Assembly (NCBI RefSeq): GCF_040054535.1
Contig: NC_090796.1
Span: 12,861,501 to 12,925,500, forward strand
DNA: 64,000 nucleotides
Direction: 5' to 3'
Origin: Antennarius striatus
Taxonomy: Eukaryota > Chordata > Actinopteri > Lophiiformes > Antennariidae
Position numbers and translations under genes: made by a program. Under the pieces are notes generated by a model, which was not told where the DNA came from, did not search any database, and saw nothing but the letters and a program-made list of their open reading frames with translations. The stretch's first letter is position 1. Each line of letters begins with the position of its first letter. Of the stretch, positions 1 to 15,235 are shown piece by piece.

Positions 1-66
1 CAATACATTTTACATACATAAGCATATATATGTGAAGAGTTTCTGCCTGTGGCATGGAGAATATCC

Positions 67-220
<154 letters not shown>

Positions 221-959
221 GAAGACCCCAGGAGACAGTTGGAGATTTGGGGCTTTTAGCCCCATCATGCTGTTTGCAGGTCAAGTTTACAAAGTTGGAA
301 TGGCCTGTTTGTTTTTCTTTGGGGGAGCACTGCTGGGCGCTCTGGGATGTTTGCTGGGAATCTGCAGAGATGATGAAGCACCGTGCGGAGAGTCTCCACC
401 CAGGTGGCACGCAGAAAGACATCGCTTTTGATACATCTGCCTTTTTCTTTTTTGTGAGCCTAATGACTCTTTAATGATGTACCATATAATTGACCAGGTG
501 TGGACAGTGGCTCTAAAGAATTTCCTCCCTGTACTTAGATTCCAAGTGTCATCTGCCGTATGTATATCAAGTCATTTTCCATTTGTGATTGGTGATAATT
601 GACACATCTCAGCATTTTTATCTTTTATAAATGACAATTTACTGTACATAAAGTTATCTACTTATTTAGATTTACATTAAATGCCTTGAATATAATTTCA
701 GTTGACCTGAATTCTAGCGGGAATAAAAAAAACTACCGTTTTGGTTATTCTGCTGATCATTTTCACAATCAACTATGGAATTATATGTTTTATAAAATTT
801 CAAAGTATCTTTAAGTCCAGGCTAATTTTTTTATTTTCTTTTTCCATATAAATAATTTCATTACTTACAATTTTTAATTTTAACCCCACTAAAATAAGTT
901 GCATATCTTCAGGATTCAGAGACCAGAAGCTTTGCTTGAAAAATGTCCCATAGATTTAA

Positions 960-1420
960 TCAATTATTAGTTTTAGCTTCAGCGCTAGCAGGTGTGTCCT
1001 ATTTAAACAAAGCAGGAATGTGACTCTTGTCGGTAATTACTGTGCCGTCGCAATTTCCTAAACCAATTACTTGCACTACAATGCAGTAGGGTAGCCCATT
1101 TGAAGTTGGGTCTCGCCTTTGCTTATTTCTCATTTGAATATGAGGAGGCGGTGAACAGTAACAACGTTATTACATGCTGCCAGTAAATAGAATATTAAAT
1201 CTAAACATTGTCATTGGCTGAAGCTTGATAAAGCTGCATAAAGTGAAGGACTTTTGAAGGTGCATTCCCGGGATTGTTAAGGGGGTGAAATAGGGAAAAC
1301 AATAGCGGCTGACAGATTGATACTTCGGTATGGAGCTAATCAGCAAGGTTTAAGACACCAAGTGGTTCATGTCTGTGGTCCAAAGTCAGTTAAGTCACAG
1401 TGAAGTTTCCGAGTGCTTAA
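960..1420. promoter_or_regulatory. Candidate conserved noncoding element (skap1 intron)
   Basis: A block of balanced composition within AT-rich intron, with several homeodomain-type ATTA/TAAT cores, no long open frame and no repeat character. Called only from its look; conservation was not tested. Confidence 0.25.
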
Positions 1421-4400
1421 GAAAAATAAGGGACGCAAACAAAACTGTTGGAAATGGCTTTATAGCTTTTACCTCAATTTGTCTGTCTTGTCTGCAGCGC
1501 TTGGACAGTAATTTTGGGTCGGCATAGATGACCTCCTTGCAGGTTTACTGGCCTGTGGTCATGCTGTCTGCCCACGCACCGAACTTTTGACCTTTGGCCT
1601 CTCGCTTGGCCAACCTGTGACCTGCCTGCTCTCCGTCCAGAGTCGTGTGAGTGATTGTCCTTCCCGTCTCATAACGCCCACTGGTCATGAAGTTTCTTTG
1701 GACTCTTTGATAACCATCTACTGTATCTCTCCATCAAAATACTCGCCTGGAGATTAATTTTTCACAGCATTTATCGGTGTATGGATTTTGTGACATTTAA
1801 ATAGCAGCTGATAGTTTGCAAGGAAGAGAAGAATATGCTAATGACCCCCTCACTTCCCCATTCTCCTTCACTCTCCTTTCCTCTCTGTTACAGCCTGTGT
1901 GCTTGTCTAGAAAGACACACACTCACACACACACTCACACACACACACATACACACACACGCACATTACGAGGCAGGCGCAGGCTCTGTGCATTTCTGCG
2001 ACTGCTTGCCACCAGGGTTCAAAAGTTCACACTATTCCCCCCAGGGCTACTGTGCTGCTGCAGATGCTGATAGTCTTCTCTCTCTCTTTCTCTTTCTCTC
2101 TTTCTCTCTCTCTCTCTCTTTCTCTCTCGCTCTTCCAGCTGTCTTTCTGTCCCTCTCTTCCTCGCTGTTTACACTATTAATCTTGTGCATTCTCCCTCAC
2201 AAACTCACTCACACTGCCTGGCAAGAAGAGAGCGGCTTGAAGGGGGGATTTGGACGTATTTAACAGAAGGGCATCCATCACTCTCGTCTCCGGCTTCACC
2301 CCCACCAAAAGCCACACCGTGCAGTTTTTGCATCCTCCCACTTTGTAAGCCCTCTGATGCAGCTCTCTCCTCATTTGCTTTGTTTTATTGTTGCATCGCA
2401 TATAATTACATCCCTCTGTTGCCTCTGGTGTAGCGGCGTGTTGAAACCCAGGGAAAACAGGCGAAGGGAAATGTGTTTTAGTCCATCTATAAAGAGGGAC
2501 ATAGGCAGAATGCAAAGTGGGAACCTGGGGCAGGGTGGCTCCTAATCTCCCCCAGAGCTGTCAATGTCACAGACAAATAGCAAAACTATCAGATGCGGTG
2601 GGTTCACCCAGAGGTTAGCGTTCCCAGGTACCTCCTGCATTCACTCCCTCTCTTTCTCCCCCTGCCTTGCAAATGAGAATTTGATTTTGCCCTCCACTGG
2701 AATCCATTTCTGGAGATGAATGAAGTTTCAATGCCAAGCCCAGGTGGCCCCGGTGATTTCTTAGGGAAATAAATGAACATGGGAAAGATGTGTTGGTCTG
2801 TACACAGACAGTGACACGACGGCTCCCAAAAGCCTCTGGGATCTCTCTGTTTAATTGTTGCTGTAATGTACCACTTTAATTTCATTAACACGCCTTTGTG
2901 GAGTTATTCTAGGATGTTGAAATTGCATGCTTCTTTACGCCTGGATGTCTGCGCTGGAAGAACTGCACTGTGTATCTGCCAATGGGAATAGGGATGCTGT
3001 GAGCTTGTACGGTGTTGGAAAATTGCTTATCTACAATTTCACCATTGATTTACTGGTGTCCGTGCTGTAAGTTAGCTTATTTAGAGGAAATGGAATCAGA
3101 AAACATTCACTTGAGAAAACATTTTTTTTTTGGAAAGGACTGTTTGGCAGTCTAAAGACTATAGTTGTATTTAAAAAAAATAATTGGGATAGCTAACTTT
3201 AAAATCTATTTTCTAACAGTATTGATCAAAGTTAAAATGACAAGTTTTTAAAAAAATGTCAGGCCTAGATTAAGTAAAATTATTGATATTTAAAGCAGTG
3301 ATTGTAATTTTGTTGGTAATAAACCTAGAAGGAATGTGTTCAAACGTTTATTTATAAAAAAGGATGTTTACAGATTTATAGTGCATTATTTTTTTTATGA
3401 GTTCATTTGTTTATTGTCATAAACTCAGTTCGATTTCTGCCACAGTTACTGTCATACTGGTGGATTTACCGTTTTCTTCTGAATGACACTAAAGAACAAA
3501 TTTTAATCTTGAGGTTTAGTTAATTTTATTTTATGCAAAAATACAACCATGTACAAAAATGTTATTTTATTTTATTTTCCTTAAAACCTAAATAAAATAC
3601 ATATTCAATTTTAAGCTAATTATTATTTATTTATTGAGGTGAATTTGAAGGCATCTGTTTTTACCGTAATGAATAAGTGAGACATCCTGCTTCCCAGTCT
3701 AACTTCCTCATGACAGGCCAAATTAAACAATTGCTCACGCCGTTATCAAATTTTCTTTGTGATAGACTGAATGGAAAACTGCTAGAATGATGCTAAATTA
3801 TAATCAATATATTATGGTCAATAATCAGTATTATTTGAAGGGTGTGAAATATTAAGAATGAATTTAAGAGACAGAAAGCATATTAAATTTTCTCTAACAC
3901 CTGTTGCCTGTAGACATGCTAGTGATTTATGTCAGGAAAATGACAGTCATATGTTTTCTTTTTCCATTATACGTAACAGCAGAGGCAATAAAATAAGGTT
4001 AATTGCATGTAAAAGGATAAAAAGTACGATTTACTGCTCAAAAAGTACAATGAAACGATGAAACGGTTCTCAGGAACATGTTTGCTTACCGTAATTGATA
4101 AAATTATATTTAAAGCATATTAGTGGAACTTAGAGAAACATTTTGAAGTTACAATAACTGCACATTCAGAGGGCAAGTGTATTGTATTTTCTGAGTGTTT
4201 TTCCCTCCAGGCTCTGTCATTTACTGCGTTATATCCCGTTTTTATCAAAGATATGGAGGCTCTCCTGTGGGCCTCGGCTTTGCCATTGTTGGTATTTATA
4301 TTCTTACTACTGGTTTTTTTCTTTATTTCTTTTTTTTGTCTGTGTCAGTGAAGCAGCTAGAAACCATCCCCAGCGATTAGAAGATCATTGTATCTGCAGT

Positions 4401-6599
4401 TAAGCATTTGAATAGTGGTAGTAAATCTAGAAAAAGGAAATTCAGGGTCGCTGTATACACTGCTTATGGCTGCCCAGGGGGAAGACGATGTCACATAGTA
4501 AATTTAGCCTCTTAGTGTCTTTAGTGTGGCCGGTCTGAGATGTTTGAATGTAGGAATAGAGCAAAACGGAGCATAGAATGGCTTCACATCTATTCCGGTG
4601 CAGAGGCAAAGACATAAAACAAACAAAAAAACATATATGTTAATAGTAAATTTCATCAAGGGGCAGACAAGTCAGATGCTACAGTTGTAATACAAGAGTT
4701 TTTTTTTTTTAAAGAAACCACAACTGTAATAAATACATTTCATGGCATAAAAACATTTCCTTACAGTGAAATTTTCTTTTTCCACTCCTAAAGTTTCTGT
4801 TTCAAGTCAGAAAAATATTTGCGTAAGAATTGTAAATGGATCCCTTATATATTTATTAAAAAACAAAAATGAATCCCTCCTGCATTAATTCTCAGTCCCA
4901 TTAAACTTTATTAGTCAACCAAGCGGGCATCATGCACCCGCGTATAATGCACTGCATGTTGTCTTTGGCTCAAACACATGCATTAGGAGGTTCTAAACAT
5001 GGTTTATGTATCGATGACTGAAGTCTTAATCAAATCAGGTGGAGGAGAGGAGGGCAGGGAAGACATTCTGCTCTTAACCCCAGTGCCTCTCAGTCTCTCT
5101 CCTCCCCTTTGACGGCTGCCTCGCTGGAGGGACGCGCAGCAGAGGCCTTCTGCCATAATGAGGAAAAATGTATCAATTTAGCTTCCTGCGTGCAGATTGA
5201 GCACCGGGTGGGTGAAGGTGCACCGAGTGAATCCTTTTTCCTAATCAAGGACAGTATCGAAGAGGACTGTGGTTTCGCTCCCTTCGCCTGTAAAGTCAGC
5301 AGCATTCTTTCCTGCAGCCCCCTCAGGGCCAGGGGAGCCTCTCTCTGCCTTCTGTTTCACCTCATCAGCAGAGTTCACACGAGGGTCAGGTCCTGCCCCC
5401 TGATGCTGCATTCAATGCAATACCTCTTGTATCGAAGGGCGCTGTGAAAGCCCTCACGCTCAAGGACTGCGCACAGGAGGAAGCATATGATAGCTTGCTG
5501 ATTTTGATTCCTTTCTGTGCTGTGAGGGGTCACCTTCTCCTAACGAATATACTAGATAAAATTATATTCATCCTTATTTAGCCGTTGTCGTAACCGGCGG
5601 TAACTGTGTTTCCTTAAAATTTTATTCACCTTTAATCCCGCATCTGGAAAAAATTAGATTTTTTTATAAGCACCAGAATACAAAATCAGATCCCTTACAT
5701 GTGTAAATGTATTTTTCTGATAATTAAAGCATTAATCAAATTTATTTCTCCAAGCAATAATTCTCACCTCGTTCTTTGGATAGTTCGATGTTAGGAATTA
5801 AAACAAATATGTCGAACAAAAATCAATCAGGGAAAAAAAAAAGTGTATTTAAGCCTGCATTTTTTAAATACAGATTTTAGTTTCTGTACTAAAGTTTCAG
5901 ATTAGTTTCAGATTTTAGTCCCAACAGTTGCTGGACTAAAGAGCCATGTACATGTTTTTGTTTGTTTTTTTTGTCAGTGGAAATACAACATAAAGAAAAG
6001 AACTCCCTGAAAGCAGATGCGTACAACGCTTCAGTCGTAACTTCACAACAACAGATGTGATTTAACATTTACAAATGACTACAAATAAAGTAGCTAAAAA
6101 AAAACCAAACTACAGATCTACAGACGTCCTATCAAATGAGACTCGCAGCATACACTTGCTATTCAATACAGAAAAAGAGGAGACATGTAAGATGGACAAC
6201 ATCGCATGTATTTCATATATCTTCCACGACACGTGCATTATTAAAATGCGAATTCTATAAAAATACATAAATTTAGAAAACGTAAATGCAGAATGACAAA
6301 CAAAGAATTACCACCCAATTTTTAAAATTCTAATTAAGGGCGTTCCTCTCCGCTCCTCTCACTGTGTTTCTCTAATGTGGATATTTTTTAAAGCTTTGGT
6401 TGCTGCGTATGGATGAACTGTCGCTCTTCCTTCCAACCATCTTAAAGTACAGACGCTAAAATGACGGCTTACTTTCAATCTTCTGTAGAACCATCAACAT
6501 CTTCAGCACATTTTTGTGTTTTCATAACATCTTTGTTGCATTATGACCACCGTTAGATCTAATGTAACATATTAGTCCTCCCACCCAACCATTTCCCTT

Positions 6600-7350
6600 C
6601 ATTTTGATTCACTCTCTATCCAGCCTTTGATTGACTTTCAGCCTAAGTAAAGTGGATTTTAATGAGAGAATACATTAACTCCCTCTGGTCATGCTAACAT
6701 AAATCAGCCTTTTCTTGCGGGATCAACTGCTGAGCTCATAACACCATGCTGAGAGAGTGTGAATAACCAAATGAGAGATTGTGGCTTTGGCGAACGGCTG
6801 GCAGCTCAGATGCATTGTTGTGCAACCCCTCCGAGTTTAAGAGAAGTTCAGGGAGGTAACAGAACAGAGCACTTATCAGCACACAGGTCAGCTTCCTTGT
6901 GGAAATCTGCCTTTGTCAGGAACAATTAAATGCATATCTCTAGTCAATTTCTATTGATTATTTCCCCCCATTTGGAAATGGAGGGACTCATATCTTTCTT
7001 GCTGATGACCACTGAGAGCGATTAGATTCAGTTAGCATGGCCTGTAGCAACTCCTCACCTTGATTTACAAAATACGTGATGCGACTGTAACATCACATTT
7101 ATCTGCTTCTCTTTGTTGGTAATTGCACTCAGCTAAATAGGTTATGCTGAAATATCAATAAATTGCCATCAAATTAATGTCGATACCAAAGCTGTGGATG
7201 ATGCTAATTAAAACGCAAAAGGGATGAAAATGAAGCTATGGCATCGCCCTGAATAATTGATAACGCAATTTATGATTTTTATGAAAGAGTGCCGTCTGTC
7301 TATGATTTTGATGAGGCCTTAATTAGATGCATTAATGTGTCTCTCTGTGC
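6600..7350. promoter_or_regulatory. Candidate conserved noncoding element (skap1 intron)
   Basis: About 750 bp dense in ATTA/TAAT cores and in tgatgctaat/attgataa-like words, with stops in all frames and no simple repeats. This resembles developmental enhancers. In vertebrates skap1 adjoins the hoxb cluster, so its introns are plausible hosts for hoxb enhancers (inference). Confidence 0.3.
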
Positions 7351-9659
7351 CTGTAGTCATGCTCAAAACTCAAACACCATGATGGTTGTTGGGTTTTTTT
7401 AATGCTCTAAATTACACATTTTCAAACAACATTACCTCTGAATATCCACTTTAAATTGCATGGGTCCCAAAGAGGTGTTAGTGTGTAATTTTCATTAAAG
7501 AAGGCATTGTTAACTCAGGACCAATCAGATTCTGTTTTTGTGTTGGGTGGGATCGAGACGCACAAGGCAGAGTATTGTGTTTATGTTCTGCTGCTACCCT
7601 GTGGAAGAACCTTGAACTATTGTGTATATGTTTGCACATCCACGCCAGTATAGTTAGCCATACCCGTCTCTGACACACAAAGAACGACAGTCAAGTGAGG
7701 TCAAGTCAGGTGCCTTTAAAGTGTTAAAGATGCATGAATGTGTAATGTTTATTGACTCAAGCAGATCGGAGTGATCCTGTGTTTATGTTGTACCTCCTCA
7801 TCTATTAGCCAGGCTCCACCTTAGAGATAAATGAAGAGCGAGGGAAGCAGACGGATGAGGGGATTAGAAGTGGGCCGCAACAGGGAAGCAGGCCTGGAAA
7901 AAAAATGGACGGACTGCTGGCGGATAGATGAGGTGGGGGAGCATAATGACCACTGTTTGTTATGATGTACTGAATCAGGTTCTCTTTGACAAAACAGTCC
8001 TTAGCACCTCTGTATTTATAGTGTCACTGGTCAGTCCATCCACAAAGGCAGGCTGATGGTATGTGAGTGTGTTAGTGCGGCGAGGTGTCTGAGGCTCTGC
8101 TCTGGAATGACCCACTCATCCGTCAGGCCCCCCGGCTGAAGTGGCTTTTGGTTATAGTCTATATACAGTCTATATTGTTGTGAACTTAAATCTCTGGAGT
8201 GTTCGTCAAGCAAAAGTCTGACATCAGCTTTATTTTGATCTGTAGAGCAAAGTTGTTCAGACAGACGCCACCGTGAATAGTAGAGCTCTCACGGAGCATT
8301 GCACAGCTGCAGCAGATATTTTTTCATCTTGCTGATTTTTTACGGAAGAGAGAAGGTCCCTTAGTGTCAAATGTTGGGGGATGTTCTTTGTTTAAGAGTT
8401 GGAGGACTCAGTTGTGGGATGACATGTTTGGGTTTTCCCAGCAGTTCAACATGTCCTTCCTTTGAGGGATGAACTCGGGGGTTTCCCTTTGTCATCAGTG
8501 GTCTGAATGGGATGCCACACTCACTCGTTTAAATGGCCTTTAAATTGCTCCTGTGTTTCAGACTAAAAAGCTGGTTCTTGTACTCCCATTTCTTTTTTTC
8601 CATCGCATGGCTAATGCCTGTTGAATAATGAATTGAGAGAAAGCTTAGCTTTGTTTTTGACACATGGTAAAGCCAGGTACTCCTCTTTTAGCACAGGCCG
8701 GAAGACGACCCTAGAGGCCAACGTTACAACTTACTCATTAATGGGTAAGGGCTAGGAAGTAGGTCACATATATGAGTTCTTCTTAAAAATGTCAAACTTG
8801 ACTTAAACAATGGACAGCTGGTTAAAGCGGCCTCCCTTAAGGCGTCCAGATGTTAGAATGTTATAGTTGATTAGCATATAACTGGTATGGGATGCCTATT
8901 AGCCAATGAGATGCCAGCCACTGATTGGAGTCGCATGTGTTTTTCTGATGGGTTGTGTCACAGTTTTGACTTTGAAGTTACTTTTCAAAAACAATTTTTT
9001 TTAAAGATTAAGATTAAAGATTAAATATTAATAATGTTGTTATTATAATTAATATTATAATGGTGCATTGAGGGATTCGATAGATTAACAATTCAACTGT
9101 TTGGTGTTGCTGGAAAAAGAGTGTTAAAAAATTGCATTTCTAGTTTCTTATTAATGATTTCCATCCATAAAGGTGCAAATAAAAAGTCATCTTAAAAGGT
9201 TCCTACACTGAAAAATTCTGCCGTCTGACAAATTTAGGTAAGTTTAAAGAGGATGAGGAACATTTAAGTGTTTGGGTTTCTGTGTTGTACATCAGCTAGT
9301 GGCTCCACCATGAAATGTTTGCTTAGTGGCCATATCAGTACATGAGCAGGGCTCTGCTGTCTCTCATGTGTGACATCACTTATCGTAGGCCTTCATTAAC
9401 TTGCTCAGAATAAAACACAACTATCAGTGGGGTTATGCGTCATGTTTACTGCAAATGAATGGGAGTAAATCTTCATGTACAGTGCCGTTTCAATGCTAAT
9501 GCTATCAGCAGCTATCTGCTGAAGAAACCAGGGCTTTACTTGTTTCCTCCACTCCCGACTCTCACAGGAAGTCCGAGACACTCGTAACAAAATGAAATAA
9601 GACCTAAATTTTGACTATTCTGTAACTTTTTATGGAAAACAACAACATTCTGCCCACAG

Positions 9660-12600
9660 ACTTTGAGGACATCCCCTCAGTTGCAGCCTACGACATCATC
9701 AACGTCTTGAAACAAGGCTACTTGGAAAAGAAACGAAAAGGTAAAACAGCTTGAAGATATCAACCCTGGATCAATTATTTTCATTCATAGTGCTGACTGG
9801 TGGTTTTAATCAATCGACCCTTATTAGTATAGCATTTAATCACATCAGCAGACATTTCAATAATGAGTTGAGAAGCTGAATGCAGGTATTCCTCGGCTTA
9901 AATCGTTTAGACTTAGGTCATTCTCAATTATATGTCAGTTTTCAAAAAAATACATATGTTTGGAATCAAAAAATCCCAGTAAACTGTTAAAAGCTCATAA
10001 TTTAATGTTACGAATTCACGAATAATAAAATATAATATATTATTGGGCCGTAGTAACCCCCGTAACCCACAATGTGGAAGAAGCACCTCATGAAGAGACA
10101 GCGATGTATCCGATGGTAACGTTTTTTCTGTCAACATTTAAAATTAAATTTAAATGTAGGCTGAAAATAGATTTATTAACCATATATTATTGAAAATGCA
10201 CTAATAAATAAAATACTGTACAGAACTGGGAACGATTATTTTTTGTTTAACCTGGAGACAAGTTAATTTGACTTATGTCATTTTTCTAGTTATGTGTCTC
10301 CTGGAAGAAGCAACGTAAGCCGAGGTTTACCTGTAGATGATTTTTACTACATTTGGACAATTTTAACACCTGCACAAAAATATTTGACCCCTGCATTTCA
10401 CCTTCTCTAGATCACAGTTTCTTTGGCTCAGAGTGGCAGAAGAGGTGGTGTGTTCTGAATAATATAGTATTCTTCTACTTTGGAAATGAAAAAGGTTTGT
10501 CTAAAATGCCAGAGCAACAAAAATATTGTGGGATCATGAACTGAATCAGAAAGTTTCACGCCATGTTTACGTCTCCCCACAGATAAACAACAGAAGGGCT
10601 CGTTTTACATCAGTGAGTACAGCGTCCAGCTGGTCAGCAACCTCAGGAAAGACTCCAAAAAAAATTGTTGTTTTGAGCTCTTTGCGCCGGGACGACGTCC
10701 GTTCCAGGTCTGTATTAATGAGAAAAGCCTACACAGATTAATGAATATTATTTATCAAAATTGAAATTTCCCTCTTAGTACAAAAGAAGAAAAAATTGCT
10801 CCTTTTCAGAACTGCATCTGATTAATGATTAAAAAAAATAATTTTTGGTTAGTCAACTAACACAAAGATGAAATGACCAGTATTTTGACAGTTATCTGTT
10901 AAAATATCATTTATTTTAGCAAAATTGAAAAATTTTGGTAGTTTATTGCTTTCAAAAGTAAGTGTTTGATAGTTTTTTATAAAATACAGTATGCTGATTA
11001 TATGCAAGCTGATTTTTTTTATTTTACGGACCAAAACAAGACATACAGGAAGGAAAATGTGCATTTCTTAATTTGACTTTATGTAGACTGTTATTGTCAG
11101 ATTACTTTAGATGTGATTACAAATGAAATTTCCTTTTTCTGCTCCATTGAACATATAGGTGGTGTATGTTTGAAATATAAGTACACCTTTAAATGTGATG
11201 ACACTTGCAGGATTGTTGCTATTCTTTCCCACTAGTTCACTGCCAGCAGTCCTCAAGAAGCTATTGAATGGGTTGACCAAATCAGAATTGTTCTCAGAGG
11301 TAAATAAGCATTTATTTGTTGAATGTTCAGTGCTTCTCAGGTTCTCCATTCTTATTTCCTTTTATTTGAACCAAGAGTTTAAAAATGTAGGATGTCAAAT
11401 GTTGAGACTGTAAAAGCAATATTGCGTTAAATAAAATTGACTTAAAATGACTTTTTCCTGAGACACATAGGTCAATTGGAAAATATTGTTGAAGCTGCAC
11501 CAACTGTCTAACCTTCTTATTTTTCTACCGAAGTTTGCTTGTGTTTATGAGGGGCAGAAAGGTCAGTTTTGAATGGGACACTTTAATCATCTCTGACTCA
11601 CATGAAAATCCATCACCAACAGGAACACGTGTCCTGAATCTCCTCATTCGACACGTCACCCACCTTGACATGTGCGCCATTGTGAAGCTCTAGTTCTCCT
11701 CCATCCCCCAACGCTCCTACCCTCCTACCAAATTCCAACTTACAGGAAATTGATTGGTAGATGTTCTGGTTATCCTCCAGTGACATTGATTTCTGCTTGG
11801 CTGCTGGTGTACGGCGGAGGATCTGATACCCTGTGTTGCAATGGCCAGTCGCCTGCAATGAGATGGCTCCTCCATCTGAGCGAGCAGTCGTGCCTAGTCT
11901 ACTCTAAAATGGGCTCAGGCCAGGCCACTGATTTGCGGGAAGTAACAGACACTCTGCAGTTTGTCTTACTTCCTTCCAGCCCCGTTTTTTTTACGAAAAA
12001 CATTCCGATCCACAACATGTAAATGATTATTAAACACACCAGAATTTATTTGTGGAAAAGGCTGACTTCTCTTGAGTATACTTTGTGTTTTTGCATTTAG
12101 TTGATTGTGAAGTAGAGATACAAATGAAAGGGTAGCAGAGAGAGAGAAAGGTATGACGCAAAACAAATGACGCAATTATATAGAATGCATCTTAATCACG
12201 AGGCAAACAACTTAATTTACATAGCACATTTCAAACAGAGGCAATTCAGAATGATTTACATACACATGGAAAAGTATTAGAAGGACATTCAATAACAATT
12301 TGCCATAAAAAAACAGAATAAAATCAATCAGTAAAATAAAATTAGTATATATTCTAGGGAGATTAAATTAAATATAATACATAAAATTAAACAAAATACA
12401 AATATGATGCACCACAGAACAGTTAAGGTACAGTAATGTGTTTTAAGTTACCCAAAATGCAGCAAAGGAAATGAATGCAGAATGGAGACACCAATCAGTC
12501 AAAGTTCTGAAAAAAAAAAAGAGATTTAAAAGTAGTGGATTTTGGTGGGTTTCAATTAATCAGGAGTTTAGTTTCATCCATTTCCAACATTGCAGCTATT

Positions 12601-15157
12601 AGCAGATTTGTCCTGATTCTGACTTTAACATTGGGGTGCATAAAAGTAAAGGGTTCTGCTGGAGCTCTGTTCTTTGATAACAGCAGAGATTTATTTTAAG
12701 CCAAGATCATAGAATGATTCATAAACCAGCTGCCCCCAAATTTCAGATTAAGGGGAAAACCAGGAAGATGTTTTAGCGAGGGGCTGGAGGGGCTAAAGCT
12801 GGAGGGGCTAGTGCTGATATGAAACTAATGCTGAAAATAAGTGTCATTAAATCTATTAGTGCACAGACAGCAATTGATAAGAGATTAGGAGATAATTTAA
12901 ATCAATTATCAAGCAGCTTCTGACTTCTCAATTGTGACAAATAAGCAGTTTGAAGGCATCACCCTGAGCTCTTGCAAACTGTAATGGACATTTTAATTGC
13001 TTAATCAAAACATTACAAAAACATTAATAGTTGATGAAAAAGATCGCTATTTTCTAAGATAATTCAGACCTCCATTTGGTCGTTGCTGCTGTTGTACGGA
13101 ACCCATTCTCGCCTGTTGTGCTGTCAGGTCTGCCTGATAATTTCTCTTACTTTACCCTTTAATGTGTGTGCTTGTCTTTTGTGCCCACGCTGTGCTCCAT
13201 CTTGATGCTAACGACACCCATCGCGTTGTTTCTCCTTTCCTCATAGATCTCAGCTCCACCCTCATCCCGGTTGATGAAGAGGAGGAGGAAGAGGAGCCCT
13301 ACGATGACATTGAGGGGTTGACCGACCATCTCCAGCCTCGTCCTGGCGTTGCCTCGACCTTTAAGGGTGGCAAGCTGGGAGGAGGGAAGGAGATGTCGGT
13401 GGTCGACCAAGAGGACGAGGATATCTATGAAGTGATGCCAGGTATGAGGATGTAGTTACCTCACATGCAGAGGCTCACCTCACAGACACACACACACACG
13501 CACGCACGCACGCACACACACACACACACACTCACACACACACACACACACACACACACTAAGATAAATAGATCGAATGACTGCACACAAACGCCTATGG
13601 TACTCAGTCAGACAAATAGACACACTTTCTTTGCCACACTAGCCCTAAGGGATTTTTTTTTGACAAGAAATATTTGTGATGATCTCCTCTGGCTGTGAAT
13701 TTTGTGCAGCCAGGTCCCTCCCTATCACCACAACATCCAGACTAATCACTCATTTTAAATCAAGCTACACTAATAAGTGCGTCACGACTGAGGCGGCTGC
13801 TGCAGACACACAGCGCAGGAATGGAAGATTCTCCATACACCGACTAAAAAGCCGCTTCATCTACTTTGTCTCACCGAGAACTATCTGTTGAGAAACAGTT
13901 ATGGCGTTGAAATCAGCAAGAGCCGCATAGCTTTGAATGAACATCCAATTAGCTAATGTTGCCAGGCAACAAATAGCTCACAATTCAATCCACTAAGCAG
14001 AGTTTGGGCTAAAATCACCTAGCAACAGCAATTTAGTTGAAAGGAAGTAGAATGGCATCTCTCGTGGGCTAAAATAGTTCCGGAGCTCTTAATGTCACAT
14101 CTTTAATAGATATTAGAGTTTGATTGAGAACGTTATAAGACCCCAGAAGAGTGTGTGAGTTCCTACTGAGGAGGAGACAGTCCCATGTGTCAGGGTGGTT
14201 ACGAGATCCCGAGAAGGACAAAAGGGGTGATGTGATCTTCTCAGGGTCATCGTCCATCACTCTTTCTATTAAATAAGAAACATCAAGATTCTGTTTCACT
14301 CAGTGAGTACATTACCTTTGCCAAAATCACTGGTGAGAGGGAGATCACTCTTCAGACTGTCATACCGGCGTTCAAAGCCATCTGGGAAGAGGTACAGACC
14401 CTGACCACAGATGGCATATCGAATGACGGGCTCTTTCGTTCACTTTCTCACTCCTTTATGTATCAATCATGCTGCTGCTCACTTACAGCTTCTACACATT
14501 GATTACATACTGTTAAGTTCTCAGATCTGTTCATTGACCTTTCTTTCCTTTCTGAACAATCAGATCCGCGGATATCCGCCTTTGGCAAAATCTGTTACGT
14601 CTGCCCTAACTTCGTTCACTGCTCACACGAAAGTTCACAATTACTTCTCCACTCAGGCTTGATATTATTTTCCTTGTTGTTAACATTGAATATGCGGAAA
14701 GAATTTGCCAAAGGTTCATGTTTAGTAGCCAAACTAGCGAAGAAATGTCAAGCATCATTTTCTCCACGATGAGCTCCTTCAGTTTTGTCGGGGCAAAACT
14801 CAGTTGCAAGCAGATTGTGATGGCATTGGGTCTCATGACTGATTTTATTGACTGGAAAATTAAATCACTTTGATATAGAAACCGTCGGCCCATAACGGTG
14901 GCCTCTCGACACAAAGATGCTCGATGGTGCAGCACTGAAAAAAATATTGAACAAATGTTTGTAGCTTTTTGAACAAAATTAAAGTCTTTTTTTATACACC
15001 ACTCATGCACAGTAACTAAATATATCTCTAATAATCTATTTGAAATTTTTTTGTGAAATATATAGAGGTGCCAGTGTTTGAATGTGTGTGTTTGAGCAAG
15101 AAAAAGCAAGTGGTAAAGATGTGTGACTGCAAATAAGCATGTGGATATATTGTGTGC

Positions 15158-15235
<78 letters not shown>

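Noticed and set aside
4195-4400. Hydrophobic open frame with a preceding acceptor-like ccctccag
   Set aside because: Reads like a membrane segment only because of T-rich sequence; two frames are open at once, and no donor or family match fits skap1.
5109-5447. 112-codon open frame in a GC-richer patch
   Set aside because: No recognisable domain; does not resemble the missing skap1 N-terminal exons.
11613-12022. Open frames on both strands in a skap1 intron
   Set aside because: Low-complexity, mutually overlapping, no splice or start support.
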